This document shows positions 29,087 to 39,000 of a stretch of DNA of 64,000 nucleotides, piece by piece. The position numbers and the translations under genes were made by a program. The stretch's first letter is position 1; the number at the start of each line of letters is the position of its first letter. Source of the DNA: an uncultured Bacteroidota bacterium (lineage in GTDB: Bacteria > Bacteroidota > Bacteroidia > Flavobacteriales_D > Crocinitomicaceae); contig CALCCB010000163.1 of assembly GCA_937899625.1 (NCBI GenBank), positions 1 to 64,000 of the forward strand, in the 5' to 3' direction. Under the pieces are notes generated by a model. It saw only the letters and a program-made list of their open reading frames with translations, did not search any database and was not told the origin of the DNA.

Positions 29087-32000
29087 TTGATCAACTTTAG
29101 CAAAATAGTGAATGCAACCGGCGAATTCGTTCCTTACTACGAAAAAGAGAATGATTTTAAACGCGTAGCCTTTTTGCATTTGTTTGCTTCTTTTGTGTTT
29201 AGCCCAATTTTTTGTTATCTGGTTTATGACACAGATGTACCAAAGGTATATTTCTATATAGGAATAGCCAATTTCATCGGATTCCCTATGTATTCGCTGA
29301 TCTGTTATCTGATCAATTCCCTAAGAAATAAGTTGATCTACATTATTATCATTCATTATTTCGTTGTGACCTTCTTTGCTTTTCAACAGTTGTTGGAGAG
29401 TGGGTTTGACGTGTTCTCTTTATATTGTTTTTATTCGCTTTATGCGGTTTTGTTGTTCGTAAGCCAACGCCTGTATCCTGCCATTCTGTATAACTTCTTT
29501 GTCATTGGTTTGATCTTGTATGGGTTTCAGGTTGTTGATCATACCAGTATTTCAAAAGGTGGGATTTTTGGGATGATCCTCATTATTGCCATGTGTTCAA
29601 TTCTCGTTTTGCTTTCCAGACAACGAATGATCAATAGTGTGGAAGATTATTCCAAGTATCTGAGAAAGATTGTTAACAATCCTGGGATTGGATATTTACT
29701 ATTTAAAGTAAAAAATGGGGAATTTGATTTGGTTGATAATAATGAAGAGGTATTAAAATATTTCGGATGTGGTCAAAAGAGTTTAACCCAATATTTTATT
29801 GAGCAGATAAACAAAGATGAAGAAGAAAAAATTAAGAAACTGAAACTGGGTTCTGAGTTTAGGTCAATAAAGAAAAAAAAGGTAGGTAAAGATGAATATA
29901 CATTGGATCTGACCATTACCATTTTAGAACTAAAAAACGGCTTTTACTGGTTGGTTAGATTAACAGATGTCACCAACGAAGAAAAGGAAAAAGAAGAACT
30001 TGAAAAAAGGGAAAAGAAATACCGTGATCTATATTATCGAAATCAAGCGGGTGTGTTCACAACAGATCTTGAATCTAATCTATTGGATTACAACCAGGCA
30101 TTCTATGATATGTTTGAAGGTGATTTTAAAAAAGGCACCAAATTGTTTCGAGAGGAGATTAGGAAGGAATGGGAGGAAATACTAGACCTCATCCAAAACA
30201 GAGATAATATAAAGAACTTCCAGACACATTTTTCTCTTTCAAACGGAAATACTAAATGGTTTATTTTTAACTGGTACCTGGATAAAGAAAATGATCAGAT
30301 AGAAGGAACGGTTATCGATCTAACTGAAGTGCAAAAAGCATCGATGGCTGTCAGGCAATCAGAGGAAAAATATAGATTGATGTATGAGGAATCTAATGAC
30401 GCAATTCTACTTCTTGAAGATGATAAGATCATAGACGTGAATCGGAGAGGAATCCAACTATTTGGATTTGCTAAAAATGCAATAATTGGTAAACGTTTGT
30501 TTGATTTCTCAATGGAGAAAACGGAAGAATCAGAAAAAGAATTTGGTCGCTTTCTCTTTAAATTAAAGAACTCAAAGAATGCTAAATTCTACTGGAAATT
30601 TATTGGAAATCTGTATACAATTGAAGCAGAAGTGGCTTTGGTAGAAATGGTTTTAGGAGATAAAATCACGTACCAATGTATTATACATGATTTAACAGAG
30701 CTCAATGAAACAATGAGGGTTTTGGATAAGAGTAGAAAGAGTTTTAAATCTGTACTTGATAATACCCCAGAGGGCATCATTATTATTTCTGATGATGAGG
30801 TGCTTTATACCAACACTGAGGTACACCGCTTATTGGATAAAGAAGAAATAGATCTTTCTGATATTTTTATTGAGACGGATCAAAAGGAGTTTTCAAAGAC
30901 TTTCATGGATCACCTTGAAACAAAGAAAATCAGACAAAAACAACTACACATCAACAGGCAAGGAGCATCCATTCTTACGGATGTCACATTTGTAACTACC
31001 AATTTCGCGGAAAAAGAGGCAACGATGGTTATTCTGAAAGACATATCCATTCAGCATCAATTATCGAAAGAAATGTTGCGCGCGGAGCTTGCAGAGGAAA
31101 CTAATAAAAAATTAGCGTCGGAAATCAAAGAAAGGATTAAAGCTGAGAAACAACTCCAGGAACAGTTTTTAAGAAGTAATGCAATTTTTGATAGCTCATC
31201 TAACACGCTTTTACTTACTCTTAACACTCAACTTAATTTCTCTTCTTTTAATACGCACTGTAAGAATTATTTTTTCTATCTCGCTGAAAAGCAGATGAAC
31301 ACCGGGGATAATTTTGATCAGTTTTTTGAAGGTATTCTGCAAAAGTCGGACTTAAGGGTTTTTAAGTCATTATTAAAGATAGTTCTAAAAGGAGAATCAA
31401 GGCAGATAGAGGTTTCTATAAAACCAAAAAAGAAGGAAATCTGGCTGGAAATATTCCTGAATCCAATTTTTAATGCCGAGGGTGCTGTCAATGAAATTTC
31501 CTTGGTTGCGCACGACATTACGGAAAAGAAAAAGTCTGAAAAAGAGATTGTGGAATCATTGAAAGAAAAAGAAGTTCTTTTGAAAGAAATCCACCATCGA
31601 GTAAAGAACAATCTTCAGGTCATTTCAAGTATTTTAAATCTTCAAAGCTCCTTTGTGAAGGATAAGCGAACTCTAGATATCCTTGAAGAAAGCAGGAACA
31701 GAATTCGCTCAATGGCGATCATTCACGAAAACCTTTATCAAACGACCAACTTCTCCTCGATCAACTTCTCGGCGTATCTCGAAAACCTAAGCCACAATTT
31801 AGTTGCTTCCTATAGTGTAGGTTTGGGAAAAATTGATTTGGTAACCGAACTCGGAAAAGTTGAACTTGTTCTGGATCAGGCCATACCGTGTGGTTTAATG
31901 GTGAATGAACTTGTGACCAATGCGTTAAAATATGCTTTCCCTGACGGTAAACCAGGAGAAATACACATCTCCTTAAAAGAAGTAAAAACCAAAGTACTTC

Positions 32001-32173
32001 TAAGAATAGGTGACAATGGAGTAGGATTTAAAGAAGGATTTGATCCTTTGGATAGTGATACATTGGGTTTACAGCTCGTTTCTGCACTTGTAGAGCAGCT
32101 CGAGGGGGAAATACAAATAGACTCCTCAAAGGGTATAAATTATTTGATTACATTTGATAAAGCCAAACTATAA
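29087..32173 (+). CDS. multi-TM PAS-repeat sensor histidine kinase (HisKA_2 type)
   Basis: N-terminal TM segments, several PAS-like blocks, LLKEIHHRVKNNLQVISSILNLQSS, VNELVTNALKYAFP, GDNGVGFKEGF. TTG start. Confidence 0.88.
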   Translation: MINFSKIVNATGEFVPYYEKENDFKRVAFLHLFASFVFSPIFCYLVYDTDVPKVYFYIGIANFIGFPMYSLICYLINSLRNKLIYIIIIHYFVVTFFAFQQLLESGFDVFSLYCFYSLYAVLLFVSQRLYPAILYNFFVIGLILYGFQVVDHTSISKGGIFGMILIIAMCSILVLLSRQRMINSVEDYSKYLRKIVNNPGIGYLLFKVKNGEFDLVDNNEEVLKYFGCGQKSLTQYFIEQINKDEEEKIKKLKLGSEFRSIKKKKVGKDEYTLDLTITILELKNGFYWLVRLTDVTNEEKEKEELEKREKKYRDLYYRNQAGVFTTDLESNLLDYNQAFYDMFEGDFKKGTKLFREEIRKEWEEILDLIQNRDNIKNFQTHFSLSNGNTKWFIFNWYLDKENDQIEGTVIDLTEVQKASMAVRQSEEKYRLMYEESNDAILLLEDDKIIDVNRRGIQLFGFAKNAIIGKRLFDFSMEKTEESEKEFGRFLFKLKNSKNAKFYWKFIGNLYTIEAEVALVEMVLGDKITYQCIIHDLTELNETMRVLDKSRKSFKSVLDNTPEGIIIISDDEVLYTNTEVHRLLDKEEIDLSDIFIETDQKEFSKTFMDHLETKKIRQKQLHINRQGASILTDVTFVTTNFAEKEATMVILKDISIQHQLSKEMLRAELAEETNKKLASEIKERIKAEKQLQEQFLRSNAIFDSSSNTLLLTLNTQLNFSSFNTHCKNYFFYLAEKQMNTGDNFDQFFEGILQKSDLRVFKSLLKIVLKGESRQIEVSIKPKKKEIWLEIFLNPIFNAEGAVNEISLVAHDITEKKKSEKEIVESLKEKEVLLKEIHHRVKNNLQVISSILNLQSSFVKDKRTLDILEESRNRIRSMAIIHENLYQTTNFSSINFSAYLENLSHNLVASYSVGLGKIDLVTELGKVELVLDQAIPCGLMVNELVTNALKYAFPDGKPGEIHISLKEVKTKVLLRIGDNGVGFKEGFDPLDSDTLGLQLVSALVEQLEGEIQIDSSKGINYLITFDKAKL

Positions 32174-32176
32174 CAC

Positions 32177-32932
32177 ATGTCAAAGACGAATATTCTTGTC
32201 GTAGAAGACGAATCTATTGTTTCAAAGGACATTCAACACAGCTTGAATAAACTGGGTTATAATGTGGTCGGGGCGGCTGCAACCGGTGAAAAAGCGTTGG
32301 GTCTGGCAAGAGAATTCAAGCCGGACATCGTTCTTATGGACATCATGTTGAAAGGAGACATGAATGGGATCCAGACAGCGGAGATCATTCGAAATGAATT
32401 TTCAATTCCTGTTGTTTTTCTTACCGCATATGCCGATGAATCAACTCTTTCTAAGGCAAAGATAACAGAGCCTTATGGCTACATTATCAAACCATTTAAA
32501 GAGATAGATCTTCACACATCTATTGAAATGGCGATCTATAAGCACGGAAAAGAACAAGAGATAATTAAAGAAAGAGACTTGTTGTATTCAATTGTCGAAA
32601 ACAAAGAAGCAACAAACGGATTTATCTTCGTGAAGTCCAACAGCAAGCTGGTAAAACTGAAAACCACAGACATCTTCTACATTGAGGCTTTGAAAGACTA
32701 TGTTGTGATCCATACCGCAGATACGCGTTACACGATCCACTCAACAATGAAAGAGATCGAAAATAAGATGGGTACTGCAGAATTTATTAGAGTGCATCGT
32801 TCTTTTATTGTGCGCTTGGATAAAATAGCAAGTATTGAGTTTCCAAACCTTACACTGGAAAACGATAAAAAAATCATTCCAATTGGAGGCTCTTATCGAG
32901 AAGACCTGAACAACCGCATACGCTTGGTGTGA
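32177..32932 (+). CDS. LytTR-family response regulator
   Basis: REC domain (VVEDES...DIVLMDIMLKG...GYIIKPF) plus C-terminal LytTR (IFYIEALKDYVVIHT...FIRVHRSFIV). Confidence 0.93.
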   Translation: MSKTNILVVEDESIVSKDIQHSLNKLGYNVVGAAATGEKALGLAREFKPDIVLMDIMLKGDMNGIQTAEIIRNEFSIPVVFLTAYADESTLSKAKITEPYGYIIKPFKEIDLHTSIEMAIYKHGKEQEIIKERDLLYSIVENKEATNGFIFVKSNSKLVKLKTTDIFYIEALKDYVVIHTADTRYTIHSTMKEIENKMGTAEFIRVHRSFIVRLDKIASIEFPNLTLENDKKIIPIGGSYREDLNNRIRLV

Positions 32933-33000
32933 TATGTTACCCCGGTAACATTCAAAACAAACCAGAGTTCTGAGATTGGCAATGATTTTAAATTGTTACA

Positions 33001-33204
33001 ATGAAAAAGAACATGGGAAGCATAGACAGAATTGTTCGTTTGGTTATTACAGGTGGAATCGCCGGATTGTTTTTAGCAAACATCATAAGCGGGACACTTG
33101 GAATAATCCTTTTAGCGTTGGCAGGTATATTTGTTTTAACCAGCCTCGTTCGTTTTTGCCCTCTGTTTTTACCATTCGGAATCAGCACCTTTAAAAAAGA
33201 CTGA
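33001..33204 (+). CDS. DUF2892 (YgaP-like) membrane protein
   Basis: MGSIDRIVRLVITGGIAG...LVRFCPLFLPFGIST family signature. Confidence 0.88.
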   Translation: MKKNMGSIDRIVRLVITGGIAGLFLANIISGTLGIILLALAGIFVLTSLVRFCPLFLPFGISTFKKD

Positions 33205-33251
33205 CTTACCAAATGACTGTTAGCCCCTAATCTTGTGGGTTGAGGAGCTTT

Positions 33252-35423
33252 TTATTTTTCTATCAACTCCAGATCAATTTGTCGTTTACGTGGGTAAACC
33301 TCATAGATTTTCACCATGACTTTGTCACCGAAATTGTATTCATGCTTTGTCTTAGCACCTATGATTCGGTATTTCTCAGCATCAAAATAATATCGGTCTC
33401 CAGGGATCTGGTTCATTGCAATCATTCCCTCGCAGTGGTTTTCATCCATGCGGACAAACATTCCGAATTCTGCAAGACCCGATACAGTTCCTTCGAACAC
33501 CTCTCCAATGTGATCTTGAACATATAGTGTCTGGAAGTATTTTGTAGACTCACGTTCCGCTTCTGTGGCTTTACGCTCCATTCTGGAAATACGTTTGCAA
33601 ATATCATCTAACTCATTTCCATATCGGTGTTTCTTATGAGTAAGTTCTTCCTGTAGGATGCGATGAACGATAAGATCTGCATACCGTCGGATCGGCGATG
33701 TAAAATGGGTGTAAAAATCAAAAGCAAGACCATAGTGACCAATGTTAACGGTGTCATATGTCGCCTTAGCCATGGATCGGATGGCCATTGTTTGAACCAG
33801 AGAATATTCGTTTTCTTCCTTGATTTCTTCAAGCAACTTGTTAATGCTGGAAGCGATCTGTTCGGGGTGTGTGAAGTCCAGTTTATGACCAAACTTATCA
33901 ATGAAGACATTGAACAGCGCGATCTTTTCCAGATCTGGTTTATCATGAACCCTGTAAACAAATGGAATGGTGTCTCTGTCCTTTCTTGGTTCCGCAATGA
34001 AAGTTGCCACTCTTCGATTGGCTAAAAGCATGAACTCTTCGATCAGTTTATGAGCGTCTTTCGATGTCTTGATGAGTACCCCAACAGGGTGTCCGGATTC
34101 ATCCAGTTGGAACCTCATTTCTTCGGACTCAATGTTTAACGCTCCCTTTTTTAATCTTGATTTTCGCAAAATTTTAGCGGTTTTATCTAAAACAAGAATC
34201 TCTTTCTTAAAATCACCCTCTTTTCCTTCTATGATCTCCTGTGCTTCTTCATAGGCAAATCGACGATCAGAATGAATAACGGTTTTACCAAACCACTGGT
34301 TATAAACCTTACCATTTTCATCCATTTCGAAGATTGCAGAAAAACTGAATTTATCTTCATTCGGACGTAAGGAACAAGCCATATTTGAGAGCTGCTCCGG
34401 AAGCATTGGTACAACACGATCAACCAGGTAGACAGAATTTGATCGCTTCAAGGCTTCTTTATCCATCGCCGTTCCGGGACGAACATAATGACTAACATCT
34501 GCAATGTGTACACCGATTTCCAGATGACCATTTTCAAGCTCACGATACGATAAGGCATCGTCAAAGTCTTTTGCATCCACAGGGTCAATGGTGAACGTTG
34601 TCACATCCCTGAGATCCCGTCTACGTTTAACCTCTTCCTGATCAAGATCAAGGCCTACTGTTTCTGCTTCCTCCAATACTTCTTGAGGAAACTTGTAATC
34701 AATGCCCAGATTACAGAGGATCCCGATCATTTCAGCGTCATTGGAACCTGTAGCGCCCAAAACTTCAATAACCTCACCATATGGATTTCCGGCTGTTTTA
34801 GGCCAAACGGTTATTTTAACCAGTGCCTTATCTCCATTTTTAGCACCATTCAGTTTTTCTTTAGAAATATAGATGTCTGTTCCAACTCGAGTATTATCTG
34901 GTACCAGAAAGGCAAATTTTTCATGCATCTCTATCGTTCCAACAAATTGAGTTCGTTCGCGTTCAACCACATCAATTACCTGGCCTTCCAATCTGTTTTT
35001 ACCTTGTTTTGTGATTCGTACCTTAACGCGATCACCGGCAAGAGCCTGACTCAATGCATGTGGAGGAATATAAATATCTGCTTCTCCATCGTCAGTAACT
35101 ACAAAACCAGCTCCTCGGTTGGTGATCTCCAGAATTCCTTCGACCCCTGTAACATCCAAACTCAACGAGTAAACACCATGCCCGTGTCCCTGCAAAAATC
35201 CCTCTGATTTGAGGTCTTGTAAAACATCAAACGCAAGCTTTCTTAGGGCCGCTTCTTTCACATCGATTAGGGCGCAGATCTGCTTGTGTGAAAGGACGCT
35301 TTCAGGGTTTTTATCAAAGACCATTCGAATGATGTGCCTCAATGAGGACCTCATTTTGTTCGACTTACCTATTTTATTTCCTTTTCCGGAGTGTTTTTTC
35401 TGATTTCTTGACATATTTCCCAA
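33252..35423 (-). CDS. rnr: ribonuclease R
   Basis: TFTIDPVDAKDFDDALSYREL; HFTSPIRRYADLIVHR; C-terminal S1 domain. Confidence 0.96.
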   Translation of the reverse strand: MGNMSRNQKKHSGKGNKIGKSNKMRSSLRHIIRMVFDKNPESVLSHKQICALIDVKEAALRKLAFDVLQDLKSEGFLQGHGHGVYSLSLDVTGVEGILEITNRGAGFVVTDDGEADIYIPPHALSQALAGDRVKVRITKQGKNRLEGQVIDVVERERTQFVGTIEMHEKFAFLVPDNTRVGTDIYISKEKLNGAKNGDKALVKITVWPKTAGNPYGEVIEVLGATGSNDAEMIGILCNLGIDYKFPQEVLEEAETVGLDLDQEEVKRRRDLRDVTTFTIDPVDAKDFDDALSYRELENGHLEIGVHIADVSHYVRPGTAMDKEALKRSNSVYLVDRVVPMLPEQLSNMACSLRPNEDKFSFSAIFEMDENGKVYNQWFGKTVIHSDRRFAYEEAQEIIEGKEGDFKKEILVLDKTAKILRKSRLKKGALNIESEEMRFQLDESGHPVGVLIKTSKDAHKLIEEFMLLANRRVATFIAEPRKDRDTIPFVYRVHDKPDLEKIALFNVFIDKFGHKLDFTHPEQIASSINKLLEEIKEENEYSLVQTMAIRSMAKATYDTVNIGHYGLAFDFYTHFTSPIRRYADLIVHRILQEELTHKKHRYGNELDDICKRISRMERKATEAERESTKYFQTLYVQDHIGEVFEGTVSGLAEFGMFVRMDENHCEGMIAMNQIPGDRYYFDAEKYRIIGAKTKHEYNFGDKVMVKIYEVYPRKRQIDLELIEK

Positions 35424-35484
35424 AGTTAAGCTTTAACGAATGAAATAAGTGCCTATCAAACAGCTTGATTTGCAAACGGATTGA

Positions 35485-35492
35485 TAAATTTG
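35485..35492 (+). promoter_or_regulatory. -7 element TAAATTTG upstream of ferritin
   Basis: TTG-N17-TAAATTTG, 40 nt before the ferritin ATG region. Confidence 0.55.
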
Positions 35493-35532
35493 TAAGAATG
35501 GCGTGTTTTCGCGCTATTGAAAAAATAAACAG

Positions 35533-36069
35533 TTGAATATGATGAACAAAAGAGTAGAAGAAGCATTGAATGAACAGATCCAGAAAGAGGCATCATCATC
35601 TCAGTTTTATCTTGCTATGGCTTCTTGGGCCGAAAACAACGGGTTAAATGGTACAGCAATGTTCATGTACACCCATTCAGACGAAGAAAGATTTCATATG
35701 CTGAAGCTGGTGAAGTTTGTAAACGAACGTGGAGGAAGAGCCTTAATTCCTGCAATCGAGTTGCCACCAAGAGATTTTAAAAATCTTGAGAATGTATTTG
35801 AATTACTACTTGAACATGAAATAGGGGTAACTGAGAGTATCAACAATCTTGTTGATATCTGTTTACAGGAGAAAGATTATACAACACATAATTTTGTTCA
35901 ATGGTATGTTTCTGAACAGTTGGAAGAAGAGGCATTGGCCAGAACGATCTTGGATAAGTTAAGATTGATAGGAGGAGATAAAGGTGGAATGTATATGTTT
36001 GACAGAGACCTTGAAAATTCTGCAATTCAACCTGCTCCGGCGAATACAGCTAAGCCGAACGCGTTTTAA
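35533..36069 (+). CDS. non-heme ferritin
   Basis: LNEQIQKEASSSQFYLAMASWAENNGLNG...SDEERFHMLKLVKFVNERGG; annotated start or the nearby upstream ATG. Confidence 0.93.
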   Translation: MNMMNKRVEEALNEQIQKEASSSQFYLAMASWAENNGLNGTAMFMYTHSDEERFHMLKLVKFVNERGGRALIPAIELPPRDFKNLENVFELLLEHEIGVTESINNLVDICLQEKDYTTHNFVQWYVSEQLEEEALARTILDKLRLIGGDKGGMYMFDRDLENSAIQPAPANTAKPNAF

Positions 36070-36071
36070 AA

Positions 36072-39000
36072 ATGCGATTATTGCGCCTGCTATTACTTAC
36101 AGCACTGTTCCTTTCTTTCAAAGGGACGTGGGCGCAAACAACCTATCGATTTAGAAATTATTCGATCAGCGACGGGTTATCTCAAAGTTCAGTTACCTGC
36201 ATTTTACAGGATGAGAACATGTCATTGTGGATCGGGACTCAAGATGGTCTTAATCGATTTGACGGAAAGAACTTTGAGATCTTCAATTCCGACGGAACAG
36301 ATGGTTTGGAAAGCGAGTATGTAAAGTGCTCACTTAAAGACCAAAAAGGAGCCTTGTGGTTCGGAACAACCAACGGTTTAACCAAGTATGATCCGAACAC
36401 TGAAAAATTTAAGACCTATCATCTTAACACAACTGCTGCTCTTCAGATCGAAAGTATGGACATCGATAATGATGGGCAGATTTGGCTGGCAACAACAGGG
36501 AATGGCGTCCTGAAATTCTCAACCAAAACAGAAAAATTCATTCAGCAAGAGGGCCTTATACCCGCCAGAAAAGTTCAGTCGTTATTGTTGGCCTCAAGTG
36601 GAGACCTATTCATTAATACGGAGGATAAAGGGTTGTGGCGAAAAGGGGCGTCATCTTCAAAAGCTGAACAGCTATTTTTACCAGGAAAAGGATCCCTGCC
36701 CTTAACCATAAATAAAATTACAGAAGCTAGGCAAGGAGAGGTTGTGTTTTCCACGAGTCAAGGACTCTTTCAATACGAGATCACAACCCAGGAGTTGAAG
36801 CCCATCTATGAAGAATTAGACAATTCTTTTGGGATTATGGCTATTTCTGATGTGTTCTATTTATCTGAAGAGAACACGTGGTTTGTTGCCACGGTGAATA
36901 AAGGCCTTTTTTCTATACGTCCCGACGGAACAATTTTACAGAGCACCCAGGACATCTTCCAGAAAAGCGCCATTTTATTCAACGACCTTAGTGTATTGTT
37001 CAGGGATAACTCTGGTACAATGTGGGTCGGAACAGACAGGGGTCTTTCTAGTTTTGATCCGAAGAATCAAGGATTCCTTGGTGTTGGGCCGAGTGGAAAC
37101 TTGGAACATGGAATTCCAAATCCCAACGTTTGGAGCTTTGGAGAGGATAAATCAGGAAAATATCTATATATCGGCACGGATAAAGGTATCTCTAGGTTCA
37201 ATAGAAATACAGGTAAATTCGAACAATATTATCGTTCTTACGGCACTAATAAAAATCTCGAAGCAGCAGAAATCACCGTGCTTTCAATACATGTTATTGA
37301 TGCAAATCATGTTTTAGTAGGTTGTATTGACGGCCTATTTGAACTTAATATCACCTCACCATACGAATATTCTTTTAGGGAAGTTGGTGGATTTAAAGAC
37401 GATGAAACAAGACAACGACACACAAGGATTTATACCATACTTCCCTATAAGAAGGATAAATATTTTCTGGCCACAAAAGGAGGTGTAGTTCTTATTGATA
37501 TTAAAAAGAAAACAACACAAGTTTTCGAATACAATCCAAAGAACCCAAGAGAGAGTATCAGCCTGGGTGTTTGTCGTTTAGGGATCAAGGATAACTCAGG
37601 AAGATATTTATTCGCAACCAGTTCTGGCGGATTGAATGTTTTGGAAGAAAAAGGTGAATTCTTGAAGATTGTTCCCTATCGCTACAACTCGTATTTAACG
37701 AAACACACGAAGGACTACTTATCTTCTATCTGTCAAACAGGAAAAAATGAATATTGGTTTGGAACCTTTGGTTCAGGACTTCTTTACTGGAATGAAAAAA
37801 CGAAGGAATCCAGAGTATATACAAAGAAAGATGGACTTCCTAACAATGTGATCTATGGAGTGCTTCAAGATGGACTAACAGACCTTTGGATGAGCACCAA
37901 CCGAGGATTATGCAGATTTAACAGGTTCTCAGGAGAAACGATCAACTACACAGAGGTAGACGGTTTGATGAGCAACGAGTTCAATCTTGGGGCGTATCTT
38001 AAAGCGAAGAATGGAGAATTCTATTTTGGGGGTATTTACGGGTATAATTTTTTTGATCCAAAGAATCTGACCCTTCATAACCCAGATGTTGTTGTTAAGA
38101 TCACAAAACTAAAATTAGACAAGACTTGGTTGAAACCTGGAGAAGAAGGTTCTCCATTAACAAAACCCCTTTCAAAACTTGATGTTTTAGAATTGTCGTA
38201 CCGGCAGAGAAGTTTTACAGTGCGCTTTCAGTCTTCAGATCTTAGCAATCCTGAATTAGTAAACTATAAGTACATTCTTGAGGGAACAGAGGAGGGTGAG
38301 GTATTACTCGGATCATCGAACGAACTTCGTTTCACATCGCTCTCTTCGGGAACATATAAGCTCAAAATCTTTGCTAGGATTGGTGATGGACCATGGGGAT
38401 CACCAGCGATATTAAACATCAGTATAGTGTCACCATTCTGGGCTTCTTGGTGGTTTATTTTGATTGTGATCGCAGTATTGGCTATCGGCGTAAGGTTATT
38501 CATCCGAAAACGAATTGAAGATGCAAGAAGAGAGCAAGTGAGGCTGGAAATGAAGGTTGCTCAAAGAACTCGTGAGATACGAGCTCAGAACATTCAGATC
38601 GAACGACAAAAACAACAGTTGGAGAAGGAAAAAAACAAAGTGGAAGAAAACCAGCGTTTGCTCCAGATCGAAAAAGACAAGACCGAAAAACTGTTGAAGA
38701 ACATTATTCCTGACGAGATCACAGAGGAGTTGAAAAATAAAGGCCGCGCCAGTGCGAGAGCCTATAAAACGGTTTCGGTGCTCTTTACAGATTTTGTCGG
38801 ATTTACAAAGATCGCCGACCGACTAACCCCAATGGAGCTCGTAGGAAAACTCGATGTTTACTTTAGAAAGTTTGATGAGATCATCGTAGAAAACAACCTT
38901 GAGAAGATCAAAACGATCGGTGATGCATACATGTGTGCTGGTGGTGTACCAGTGCGAAACAACACAAATCCGATTGATGCTTGTCTTGCTGCTTTGCAGA

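Noticed and set aside
33213-33250. Possible terminator between the DUF2892 gene and rnr (agcccc...ggagct)
   Set aside because: Stem is weak and mismatched, although a T-rich tract follows; not strong enough to list.
34683-35207. 174-aa plus-strand ORF
   Set aside because: Lies fully antisense within rnr, which has unmistakable RNase R motifs; no recognisable domain.
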